Below, piece by piece: positions 1 to 7,600 of a stretch of 8,231 bases of DNA (positions are counted from its first letter, which is position 1; every line of letters starts with the position of its first letter). The stretch comes from Actinomyces sp. (GTDB lineage: Bacteria > Actinomycetota > Actinomycetes > Actinomycetales > Actinomycetaceae): positions 1 to 8,231 of the forward strand of contig DUQT01000024.1 in the NCBI GenBank assembly GCA_012837655.1, given 5' to 3'. The position numbers were made by a program, and so were the translations under genes. The notes below the pieces were generated by a model. That model had not been told where the DNA came from. It saw only the letters and a program-made list of their open reading frames with translations, and did not search any database.

Positions 1-770
1 AACAGCACCGCTGTTCCCAGTTCCTTAGTCAGGTTGTCCAGGTGGTCCAGGATGCGGCGCTGCACCGTCACGTCCAGAGCGGACGTGGGTTCGTCGGCAA
101 TCAGCAGTTCCGGACGGGCCGCCAAACCAATCGCTATGAGGGCGCGCTGGCGCATGCCACCAGAAAATTCGTGCGGGTACTGCTTAGCAACGCGCTCAGT
201 GTCCTCCAGTCCCGCTTCCGCGAGTAGCTGGTTGACGCGCTTGTGCATCTCGGAACCCTTGACCACGTTGTTGGCCTGCAGGGCTTCCCGGACCTGGAAT
301 CCGATCTTCCACACCGGGTTCAGGTTCGACATTGGGTCCTGCGGGACCAGGCCAATGTGCTTGCCGCGCAGGCGTTCCATGGCCTTGCGTGACTTGGTGG
401 TCAGCTCTTCACCCTGGAACTTTATCGATCCGCCGGTGATTTTGCCGGTGCCGGGAAGCAGGTTGATGATCGCGTGAGCGGTCGTCGACTTACCGGAACC
501 GGACTCACCCACGATTGCGACCGACTGGCCGGGATAGATCGTGAGGTTAGCCTTGCGAACCGCAGGGACCATACCGGTCGAGGACTGGAAGGCGACCTCC
601 AGGTCCTTAATCTCCAGCAGTGGCTCAACATCGGAGTAGTCTTTCTCAACTACTGGCACATCCGTCTGTGTTACTTCTGGAACCACGCCGCGTTCGGCCG
701 CTTCGGCCTGCGCTTTCGCGCGTTCCTTTGGATCTTCAGGCAGTGCGGTTTGATTCGTTTGATCACTCAT
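1..770 (-). CDS. oppD: Oligopeptide/dipeptide ABC transporter ATP-binding protein, OppD/DppD type (3' end beyond the window)
   Basis: This is the ATPase that hydrolyses ATP on the cytoplasmic face to drive peptide import through OppB/OppC. About 256 residues are visible and the C-terminus lies past the left edge. Seen motifs are Walker A GESGSGKST (residues 88-96), Q-loop LVPQDP (141-146), signature SGGMRQR (203-209) and Walker B LLIADEP followed by TSALD (222-233). The NLNP after the Q-loop is typical of the Opp/Dpp/Nik subfamily. The ATG at 768-770 lies 5 nt after the oppC stop and has an AGGAAG Shine-Dalgarno match at 782-787, inside the oppC end. The first 50 residues, before the cassette starts at PLLEIKDL, form a charged Ala/Glu-rich extension. 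It could be a single-cassette OppD followed by oppF, or the N-terminal half of a fused OppDF protein. The window cannot distinguish these. Confidence 0.95.
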   Translation of the reverse strand, partial: MSDQTNQTALPEDPKERAKAQAEAAERGVVPEVTQTDVPVVEKDYSDVEPLLEIKDLEVAFQSSTGMVPAVRKANLTIYPGQSVAIVGESGSGKSTTAHAIINLLPGTGKITGGSIKFQGEELTTKSRKAMERLRGKHIGLVPQDPMSNLNPVWKIGFQVREALQANNVVKGSEMHKRVNQLLAEAGLEDTERVAKQYPHEFSGGMRQRALIAIGLAARPELLIADEPTSALDVTVQRRILDHLDNLTKELGTAVL

Positions 771-775
771 GTTTG

Positions 776-1738
776 TCACCGCTTCCTAGACTTGGGATCC
801 AGTGCGTCACGCACGGCGTCACCCATCATGATGAAGCTGAGCACGGTCAGTGCCAGCGCACCTGCGGGGTAGAACAGGACGGACGGCTGGGTTCTAAGCG
901 AAACCTGCGCCTTGTTGATATCGCCACCCCACGAGACCACGTCTGGCGGCAAGCCAACACCCAGGAACGACAGGGTTGCTTCAGCAACAATGAATGTACC
1001 CAGTGCAACCGTTGCGTAAACGATGATCGGTGCCGCGGAGTTCGGCAGGATGTGTCGCAGCAGGATCTTCCACTTCGACTCACCCAGCGCCTGCGCCGCC
1101 GCAATGAATTCTTCGTTTTTGACGCTCATGACCGCGCCGCGTGTAATACGCGCGATCTGCGGCCAACCAAACACCGCAAGCACCACAACAACGGTCCAGG
1201 TTGCGCGGTGTTCGCGGAACATCTGCATAACAACGATGGCTGCCAGCAGGAACGGGATCGCGAACACGATGTCGGTAATACGTGAAAGCACGGCGTCTAG
1301 CCATCCGCCGAAGTAACCGGCAAGCGAGCCAAACACAGCACCGATCAGGGTCACCACGATCGTGGTGAAAATACCTACCGAAACTGACGCGCGAGCACCG
1401 TAAATCGTGCGTGCGTAAATGTCGCATCCCTGGCGGTCAAATCCGAAGAAGTGTCCAGCACTCGGGGCTTCCAGCGATCGTGACAGTTCACAGAACTTCG
1501 GGTCCATCGAAGTGAACAGGCTGGGGAATAGCGCCAGCAGTACGGACACGAAAATAATGAATGCCGAAATCCAGAATAGGGGGCGTTTGCGAAGATTCTT
1601 CCACGCTTCGCCCCACATTGACGAGGGCGCAGAGTCGTCCGCTACGGCGTCAACAGCCCCCAGACCAGTTTCGTCGACCGGTGATACGAAGTGCTCCTGG
1701 CCCGGACGGAAAAAGGGCTCGGGCGAATTGTTACTCAT
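776..1738 (-). CDS. oppC: Oligopeptide ABC transporter permease, OppC/DppC type
   Basis: This is the second membrane subunit of the peptide importer and forms the translocation channel with OppB. It has 320 residues, slightly longer than the usual 290 to 310. A soluble N-terminal region of about 52 residues precedes the first membrane segment (about 54-75). An outward-facing loop carries HFFGFDRQGCD (96-106), the family's usual H-FGTD-GRD position, with Cys replacing Arg. Further hydrophobic segments lie near 119-141, 153-173, 181-192, 236-262 and 288-305. The EAA coupling loop that contacts the ATPase is EFIAAAQALGESKWKILL (about 210-227), ending in LPN. The start ATG (1736-1738) overlaps the end of oppB by 8 nt and has GAGG at 1746-1749 as ribosome-binding site, which suggests translational coupling. 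The ending MMGDAVRDALDPKSR is typical of the family. Confidence 0.96.
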   Translation of the reverse strand: MSNNSPEPFFRPGQEHFVSPVDETGLGAVDAVADDSAPSSMWGEAWKNLRKRPLFWISAFIIFVSVLLALFPSLFTSMDPKFCELSRSLEAPSAGHFFGFDRQGCDIYARTIYGARASVSVGIFTTIVVTLIGAVFGSLAGYFGGWLDAVLSRITDIVFAIPFLLAAIVVMQMFREHRATWTVVVVLAVFGWPQIARITRGAVMSVKNEEFIAAAQALGESKWKILLRHILPNSAAPIIVYATVALGTFIVAEATLSFLGVGLPPDVVSWGGDINKAQVSLRTQPSVLFYPAGALALTVLSFIMMGDAVRDALDPKSRKR

Positions 1739-2657
1739 AGCGAATCCTCGGATCCAGAGCTGCGTAGAGCAGGTCGACTAGTAGGTTAGCAATGATGTAA
1801 ACGATGACCAGCACCGTGGTAAACGAAACCACCGTTGCCGGTTCACCCTTAATGATTGCCTGGTACATGTTTCCGCCAACACCATTGATAGCGAAAATAC
1901 CTTCAGTAACAATCGCGCCGCCCATTAGTGCACCCAGGTCAGCACCCAGGAAGGTGGCGACCGGAATCAAAGAGTTTCGCAGGACGTGGTTTTGGATCAC
2001 CTTTCCATTCGACAAACCCTTTGCGCGTGCTGTGCGCACGTGGTCGGAAGACATGGTTTCCGAAACGGACTGGCGAGTTAAACGAAGCACGTATGCAAAT
2101 GACACTGCTCCCAGCACCACTGCTGGCATTGTCAGCGCCTTGAAGCTTGTGTCCCCACCGACGGTGGTGGGTGCCCAGCCTAATTTCACACCTATCAAGA
2201 ACTGGAGGACGAAACCGATAACGAAGGTTGGTACCGCAATCACGAACAGTGATACCACCAGGATGGTTGCATCAAAAATACCGCCGCGTCGCATGCCGGC
2301 GATCAAACCGAAGCCAATACCGAAGATGGCTTCAAAGGCCAGAGCCATTAGCGCGAGCTTAATGGTGACGGGGAAAGCGTCGGCCATTACCGCGGAAACA
2401 TCACGGCCTGAGAAAGTTGTGCCGAAATCGAGTACAAAAATGCCCTTCAAGTACAGAAGGTATTGCACGATAAACGGCTTATCGAGGTTGTAGCGTTGCC
2501 TCATTTGTTCGGCCACTGCGGGTGGAAGGCCGCGGTCACCACCAAGAGCCTGGATCGGATCACCAGGCATGAGGAACACCAATGCGTAGATCAGCAGCGT
2601 CGCGCCGATGAAAACGGGGATTAGCTGCAGGAGTCTACGTCCGATGTACCGGATCAT
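1731..2657 (-). CDS. oppB: Oligopeptide ABC transporter permease, OppB/DppB type
   Basis: This is the first membrane subunit of the peptide importer. Its 308 residues match the usual family length. The N-terminus MIRYIGRRLLQLIPVFIGAT is the classic OppB/DppB opening, followed by LVFLMPGDP (27-34). The visible membrane segments are near 9-30, 98-121, 131-156, 176-193, 232-253 and 277-299. The EAA loop is DHVRTARAKGLSNGKVI (205-221), and NSLIPV follows at 228-233. The protein ends LLYAALDPRIRYE, again typical. The start ATG (2655-2657) has an AGGAG Shine-Dalgarno sequence at 2664-2668 with a 6-nt spacer. oppA lies 121 nt upstream, across a strong stem-loop, and oppC overlaps the 3' end. OppB and OppC therefore look expressed as a tight pair, at a lower level than OppA (inference). 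Confidence 0.97.
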   Translation of the reverse strand: MIRYIGRRLLQLIPVFIGATLLIYALVFLMPGDPIQALGGDRGLPPAVAEQMRQRYNLDKPFIVQYLLYLKGIFVLDFGTTFSGRDVSAVMADAFPVTIKLALMALAFEAIFGIGFGLIAGMRRGGIFDATILVVSLFVIAVPTFVIGFVLQFLIGVKLGWAPTTVGGDTSFKALTMPAVVLGAVSFAYVLRLTRQSVSETMSSDHVRTARAKGLSNGKVIQNHVLRNSLIPVATFLGADLGALMGGAIVTEGIFAINGVGGNMYQAIIKGEPATVVSFTTVLVIVYIIANLLVDLLYAALDPRIRYE

Positions 2658-2720
2658 TGGGATCTCCTAAAAACTGCTGTTGCAGTGCAAGTTTACTCGA
2701 GGGCGTGCTAGCCCCCAAAA

Positions 2721-2761
2721 TAGTGGGCTCGAAGGAGAGATTTTCTCCTTCGAGCCCACTA
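2721..2761 (-). terminator. Perfect 18-bp stem-loop between oppA and oppB (attenuating terminator or mRNA 3' stabiliser)
   Basis: The arms at 2721-2738 and 2744-2761 are exact reverse complements around a 5-nt loop. In the oppA transcript direction the stem begins 17 nt after the oppA stop and is followed by only four U residues and then a G run. That gives a weak U-tract, but the stem is long and perfect. Such hairpins between the binding-protein gene and the permease genes are known to allow partial termination or to protect the upstream mRNA 3' end. The rest of the 121-nt gap holds only the oppB ribosome-binding site and no further gene. No free energy was computed. Confidence 0.8.
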
Positions 2762-2778
2762 AATCTAGTGACTTTGGG

Positions 2779-4404
2779 TCACTTCTTAGTGATCTCGTAG
2801 TAGAGAGGTACGGAGTTCCAACCGAACTCAACGTTTTCAACGGTGTCAGCCGAGCCGCCCGTTACGTTTGCGTACCACAGCGGGATGGCCGGGAGGTCCT
2901 TGAACAGGACTTCCTGAGCCTTCAGGTAGATCTTGGTTGATTCTTCAACCGAGTCTGCTGCTGCAGCCTGCTTGAACAGCTCGTCAACCTCAGCGTTGGA
3001 GTAGTCACCATCGTTGGAGCCTGCACCCGTTGCATAGAGCGGAGCGAGGAAGTTACCCAGACCCGGGTAGTCTGCCTGCCAGCCGGTACGGAACGCGGAC
3101 TCGATGCGGCGGTTGGTGATTTCGTCACGCAGGGACTTGAAGTCCGGGTACGGGTCGCCAACAGCGTCGATGCCTAGCGTGTTCTTGATGGAGTTAACGG
3201 TTGCGTCAACCCATGCCTGGTGGCCACCGTCAGCGTTGTAAGCAATCTTGAACTGGCCGTCCCACGGGGAGATCTCGTCAGCCTTTGCCCACAGTTCCTT
3301 TGCCTTCTCCGGGTTGTATTCCAGGATTTCGTTGCCCGGAACGTTCTCGTCGTAGCCGTCAATCACCGGGGAGGTGAAGTCGTGTGCCGGGGTACGAGTT
3401 CCCTGGAAGATCGTGTCGGTGATTTCCTGGCGGTTGATCGCTAGGGACAGAGCCTGCTTACGTAGGATTCCTTCTTCACCTTCGAAGTGTGCCAGTCGTG
3501 CCGGAATGGTGAAGGACTGGAAGATAGCGGACGGCTGGTTTACAGCGCGGTCGCCAAGCTCGGTCTCGAAGGTTGAGAATGCGGAGTCAGGTACAGCGTC
3601 GAGGACGTCAAGGTTGCCTGCGAGCAGGTCGTTGTATGCGGCGTCCTGCTGAGCGTAGAACTTGAACTCAATACCGTCGTTCTGGGCCTTGCGCGGGCCG
3701 TCGTACTCGGGGTTGACCTTCAGGATCATGGACTCGTTGTGCTTCCAGTCATCAGCGGACTCAAGCATGTACGGGCCGTTACCGATCGGGGCTTCACCGA
3801 ATGCTTCGTTGCCGATGCCGTCCTCGTGGAGCGGGTAGAAGGCCGAGTAGCCCAGGCGTAGCGGGAAGTCAGCTTCCGGCTGTGATAGCTCAACGGTGAA
3901 GGTGAGGTCGTCTACAACCTTTAGACCTTCCAGAGCCTCGAAGTCGTCGCCCGGCTCGCCACCTTCGGGGTAGCCCTTAATGGGTTCGAAGAAGTAGCTG
4001 GATAGGTGCGATTCGCGTACACCCTGGTTCCATGCGTCAACGAAGTTCTTTGCTGTGAGCGGTGAACCATCAGAGAAGGTCTCGCCTTCATTTAGCGTGA
4101 TGGTGTACAGCTGGGAATCTTCAGTTTCGATGGATGCTGCTAGGTCGTTGTGTACTGCGCCTTCTGCGTCGTAGTAAACAAGGCCAGCGAAGATCAGGTC
4201 TGCTACCTTACCGCCACCGGTTTCGTTAATGTTTGTTGGGATAAGCAGGTTCTGCGGCTCAGAGTTGTTAGCCACAACGTAGTTAGTGCCGCCTGCTTCC
4301 GAGCCTCCGTTATCGGAGCCTCCGTCTCCACCGCCAGAGCATGCGGTCAGCGCGAGTGCTGCAACCGCAAACGGGGCTGCGAGACGCAAGAAAGAGCGTT
4401 TCAT
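2779..4404 (-). CDS. oppA: Peptide ABC transporter substrate-binding lipoprotein, SBP family 5 (OppA/DppA type)
   Basis: This is the extracellular receptor of the importer, tethered to the outer face of the membrane by lipid. Its 541 residues are a normal family length. The signal peptide (1-21) has basic residues K2, R3 and R7, a hydrophobic core and lipobox LTAC with lipidated Cys22. A flexible Gly/Ser/Asp-rich tether follows (23-39). The mature domain has family 5 landmarks: TFSDGSPLTAKNFVDAW (109-125), IGNGPYML (207-214), a KVNPEYDGP strand (229-237), and the C-terminal stretch TGWQADYPGLGNFLAPLY (440-457), common in oligopeptide binders. The ATG (4402-4404) is supported by GGAGG at 4409-4413, although its 4-nt spacer is short. 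oppA is the first gene of the operon, separated from oppB by a stem-loop. Oligopeptides are the probable substrate; dipeptides or other small ligands cannot be excluded from sequence. Confidence 0.95.
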   Translation of the reverse strand: MKRSFLRLAAPFAVAALALTACSGGGDGGSDNGGSEAGGTNYVVANNSEPQNLLIPTNINETGGGKVADLIFAGLVYYDAEGAVHNDLAASIETEDSQLYTITLNEGETFSDGSPLTAKNFVDAWNQGVRESHLSSYFFEPIKGYPEGGEPGDDFEALEGLKVVDDLTFTVELSQPEADFPLRLGYSAFYPLHEDGIGNEAFGEAPIGNGPYMLESADDWKHNESMILKVNPEYDGPRKAQNDGIEFKFYAQQDAAYNDLLAGNLDVLDAVPDSAFSTFETELGDRAVNQPSAIFQSFTIPARLAHFEGEEGILRKQALSLAINRQEITDTIFQGTRTPAHDFTSPVIDGYDENVPGNEILEYNPEKAKELWAKADEISPWDGQFKIAYNADGGHQAWVDATVNSIKNTLGIDAVGDPYPDFKSLRDEITNRRIESAFRTGWQADYPGLGNFLAPLYATGAGSNDGDYSNAEVDELFKQAAAADSVEESTKIYLKAQEVLFKDLPAIPLWYANVTGGSADTVENVEFGWNSVPLYYEITKK

Positions 4405-4416
4405 GAGTCCTCCAGA

Positions 4417-4429
4417 CTTAAAATTTAAG
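4417..4429. repeat. 13-bp palindrome in the oppA leader
   Basis: CTTAAA-A-TTTAAG is a perfect inverted repeat with 6-bp arms around one base, 12 bp upstream of the oppA start codon and just outside its Shine-Dalgarno sequence. The position would suit an operator or a small leader structure that limits ribosome access. It is AT-rich and short, so chance occurrence is quite possible. Confidence 0.35.
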
Positions 4430-4505
4430 GATGAGAGCCACGGGAAAACTGCGTTCTCATTCCGTTGAACTGTAGCAAACCAAGCTCGAAGTGAAATATG
4501 CAGAA

Positions 4506-4533
4506 TTTACTTATTTTTGGCCTGGGCTATAAT
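4506..4533 (+). promoter_or_regulatory. Candidate sigma-70-type promoter upstream of hrpA (TTTACT-16-TATAAT)
   Basis: A consensus -10 hexamer TATAAT lies at 4528-4533, with TTTACT (4 of 6 matches to TTGACA) at 4506-4511 and a 16-bp spacer. A transcript would start near 4540 and carry an untranslated leader of about 155 nt before hrpA, beginning with the small hairpins at 4543-4572. Only the hexamers are seen; activity is inferred. An exact TATAAT in AT-rich DNA can occur by chance. Confidence 0.4.
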
Positions 4534-4542
4534 TTTCGGTTT

Positions 4543-4572
4543 AAAAACTAGTGTTTTTGCTTGTTTTCAAGC
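4543..4572 (+). repeat. Two adjacent short inverted repeats in the divergent promoter region
   Basis: The first repeat is AAAAAC-tagt-GTTTTT (4543-4558). The second, directly abutting it, is GCTTG-tttt-CAAGC (4559-4572). Both have perfect arms and 4-base loops. They begin just after the predicted start point of the 4506-4533 promoter, so they could be operator half-sites or early leader structure. The stems are short and the first is almost all A-T pairs, so they would be weak in RNA. Confidence 0.35.
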
Positions 4573-4660
4573 TATTTACGCAAAGGTTACAATCAAGCAA
4601 CAACGATATGTCTCACAATTTAAGTGAAGTTTGTCCAAATAGCGGGATATTCACCAAGTG

Positions 4661-4687
4661 TTGAGATGGTGCGATTTTCCCTAGGAT
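4661..4687 (+). promoter_or_regulatory. Candidate leaderless promoter for hrpA (TTGAGA-15-TAGGAT)
   Basis: TTGAGA at 4661-4666 (4 of 6 matches to TTGACA) and TAGGAT at 4682-4687 (fits the actinobacterial -10 pattern TANNNT) are 15 bp apart. The last T of the -10 element is 7 bases before the ATG at 4695, so transcription could start at or next to the A of the start codon and give a leaderless mRNA, a common arrangement in actinobacteria. The same bases contain AGGA (4683-4686), which could instead act as Shine-Dalgarno sequence with an 8-nt spacer. The two readings exclude each other. The 15-bp spacer is shorter than ideal. Confidence 0.3.
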
Positions 4688-4694
4688 GGAAACC

Positions 4695-7600
4695 ATGGCA
4701 GGCAGAAGATCATCGAAGTTTTCCCGGGAACAACTGGCCCTGCGAGCGGCCGCACTCCCGGTGATTACCTACCCCGAAGAACTGCCTGTATCTGCACGTC
4801 GCGACGAGATCGCCGAGGCGATTGAGAATAATCAGGTCGTCATCGTCTCGGGTGAAACCGGGTCGGGTAAGACCACTCAGATCCCAAAAATCTGTCTGCA
4901 ATTGGGTCGTGGTATTCGCGGCATGATTGGGCATACCCAGCCTCGCCGCCTGGCTGCGCGCACTGTCGCTGACCGTATCGCGGAAGAACTAAAGACGAAG
5001 GTCGGCAACCGCCCCGGCGACGTAATCGGATTCCAGGTTCGCTTCACCGACGAGGTCGGCCCCACCACCCTGGTCAAACTCATGACCGACGGCATCCTGT
5101 TAGCCGAAGTTCAAAACGACCCGAACCTCTATAAGTACGACACGATCATCATCGATGAGGCCCACGAACGTTCCCTCAACATCGACTTCCTAATCGGCTA
5201 CCTCACGCGCCTGCTCCCAAAGCGCCCCGACCTGAAGGTCATAATCACATCCGCCACGATTGATTCGGAGCGGTTCGCCAACCATTTCGCGCAGGCCCTG
5301 AAAAAGCCCGTTCCCGTGGTCGAAGTTTCCGGCCGTACCTATCCAGTCGAGATCCGTTATCGCCCGTTAGCGCAGGCAGATCCGCCCTCGGAAATCGAAA
5401 TTGAAAAGATTGACGAGGACGAGGCTCCCGTTTCTGTGAAGGGTCTGGTGCTGGAAGACCCGGATTCGCCGCTGATGACGATGGGCTACGGGATGGGTGA
5501 GGACATCGATCATCTGACGGGGATTTGTGAGGCGGTGGATGAACTCGCCGAGGAGGGCGACGGCGACATTTTGGTGTTTTTGCCGGGTGAGCGCGATATT
5601 CGCGACTCGGCGTCGGCGCTGCAGGACCACCTGGGAAACCGCTACATCAAGGCGGGTGAGGCGAACCAGAAAAGTCTGCTGAACGGTATTGAGGTGCTAC
5701 CGCTGTTTTCAAGGCTGTCGGCTCCGGAGCAGCGGCGCGTGTTTCAGCCGCATCCACGCAGGCGCGTTGTGCTGGCGACGAACGTGGCGGAAACTTCGCT
5801 GACTGTGCCGGGGATCCGGTACGTGATCGACCCTGGTTTGGCGCGGATTTCCAGGTATTCGAACCGCACGAAGGTGCAGCGGCTCCCGATCGAGCCGGTG
5901 TCGCAGGCGTCCGCGAACCAGCGGTCTGGGCGGTCGGGGCGCGTGGCGGACGGTATTGCGATTCGGCTGTATTCGCAGCAGGACTTTTTGAATAGGCCAA
6001 AGTACACCGAGCCGGAGATTTTGCGGACTTCGCTGGCGTCGGTGATTTTGCAGATGGCGTCGCTGCGGCTGGGGAATGTGGAGGATTTCCCGTTCTTGGA
6101 TGCGCCCGCCCCGAAGGCCGTGCGCGATGGTGTGAATCTGCTGGAAGAAATCGGTGCCGTCCACCACCGGCAAAACCCGAAGCAGCATTTACGATTGACG
6201 CGGATTGGGCATCAGCTGGCGCGCCTGCCGATTGATCCGCGCCTGGGACGCATGTTGATTGAGGCGCAGCGAAACGGCGTTGCCTCTGAGGTCTTGATTA
6301 TTGTTGCGGCCCTGTCGATGCAGGATGTCCGCGAGCGCCCGGCGGAGTTCAAGGAGGACGCGGATCGCGCTCACGATCGTTTCCTGGATCCTGAGTCTGA
6401 CTTCATCACGTACCTGTCGCTGTGGCGGTATTTGCGCACGCAGTCGCGGGAGATGTCGAACTCGGCGTTTAGGCGGATGTGTCGCCGCGAGTTCCTGCAC
6501 TTCTTGCGCTGGCGAGAGTGGCAGGACGTCGTCGGGCAGCTACGCGAACTGGCGAAACCGCTACAGCTGGATGTGCATTCGTTGGATTTGCCGTCTCGCG
6601 GTGCGATTCGTCGTGAAGAACGCGAGGGCGGGGCTGTGGACGCGGTTGCCAGAGCGGTGAAGGCGTTTACTGCCCGCACATCTGGACGCAATGCGGAGCA
6701 GATTCACCGATCACTACTAGTCGGGCTGTTGTCGAACCTGGGTGCGTGGGATCAGCAGAAGCAGGACTATCAGGGTGCTCGTGGTACGCACTTCGTGATT
6801 TGGCCCGGTTCAGGTTTGGCGCGCAAGCACTACGACTGGGTGATGGCCGCTGAGCTTGTGGAGACTTCGCGCCTGTTTGCCCGAACGGTTGCAAAGATTG
6901 ATCCCGACTGGGTGGAGCCCCTCGCGAAACGTCTGGTCAAGCGCGTTTATTCGGAGCCGTACTGGTCGACCAAGATGGGTGCGGCAATGGTTCGCGAAAA
7001 GGTGTTGCTGTACGGGTTGACGCTGGTGGCTGATCGACCCGTGCTGCTGGGTAACCTGCCCGCCGGGGTGAAAGTGGATGCGCCGCAGGCCGCCACTTCG
7101 ATCGCGGCTCGCACGGGTGCGGGTCCAACTGGTTTTGCGGGGTCCACGCCGCACGAGGTGGCTCGGGAGATGTTCATCCAACACGCCCTCGTGGATGGAG
7201 AATGGCGGTCCCACCACAGATTTGTGAAGCACAATGCAAACCTGCTGGACGACATTCACGAGTCGGAACGCAAACTGCGCCAGGGCGGCACCGTTTCGGA
7301 TGACGCGATTTACGCTTTTTACGACGAGCGCGTGCCCGCGGAAATAATTTCAGCACGACATTTTGACGGCTGGTGGAAGCGTCAGCGCGACAAGAGGTTG
7401 TTGGAGATGTCGCGCGAGGACCTGCTTCCCGGCTCGGGAGAAGTTGATTCGTCAGGCTACCCGTCACAGTGGCAGCAGGGCGACATTTCGCTGCCAATCC
7501 GGTACGAGTTTGATCCAGGCTCCCCGCGCGACGGGATCACTGTGCGCGTGCCGGTCGCGGTGTTGGCGCGCCTACACGACCGCGGTTTCGAGTGGCTGGT

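Larger units (their letters stand above)
4405..4694. other. Divergent AT-rich intergenic promoter region between oppA and hrpA
   Basis: These 290 bases separate two genes that are transcribed away from each other, so promoters for both should lie here. The region is clearly AT-rich compared with the coding DNA on either side and has A and T runs between 4503 and 4570. It contains two candidate plus-strand promoters, two small adjacent inverted repeats and a 13-bp palindrome near oppA, all listed separately. I saw no credible small gene and no riboswitch that I recognise. A convincing minus-strand promoter for oppA was not found. Confidence 0.75.

Noticed and set aside
34..477. 147-codon plus-strand open frame opposite oppD
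   Set aside because: It is antisense to Walker A, signature and Walker B motifs of the ATPase; its Arg/Ser-rich product resembles no family.
1804..2493. 229-codon plus-strand open frame opposite oppB
   Set aside because: The opposite frame is a clear, full-length OppB with normal start, ribosome-binding site and ending. The plus-strand product is Thr/Lys/Pro-rich antisense sequence.
4573..4600. Minus-strand oppA promoter TTGCTT-16-TAAATA
   Set aside because: The -10 match is only 3 of 6 and it does not fit TANNNT. The region is AT-rich enough to give such matches by chance.
4686..4688. Alternative in-frame ATG start of hrpA, 3 codons upstream
   Set aside because: The only purine-rich AGG lies directly against it, leaving no spacer, whereas the same bases space well for the ATG at 4695. 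The frame closes at a TGA at 4662-4664.
5709..6188. 159-codon minus-strand open frame rich in Arg, His and Pro
   Set aside because: It is a shadow of the GC-rich helicase coding strand covering motifs V and VI, with composition typical of antisense reading and no recognisable domain.
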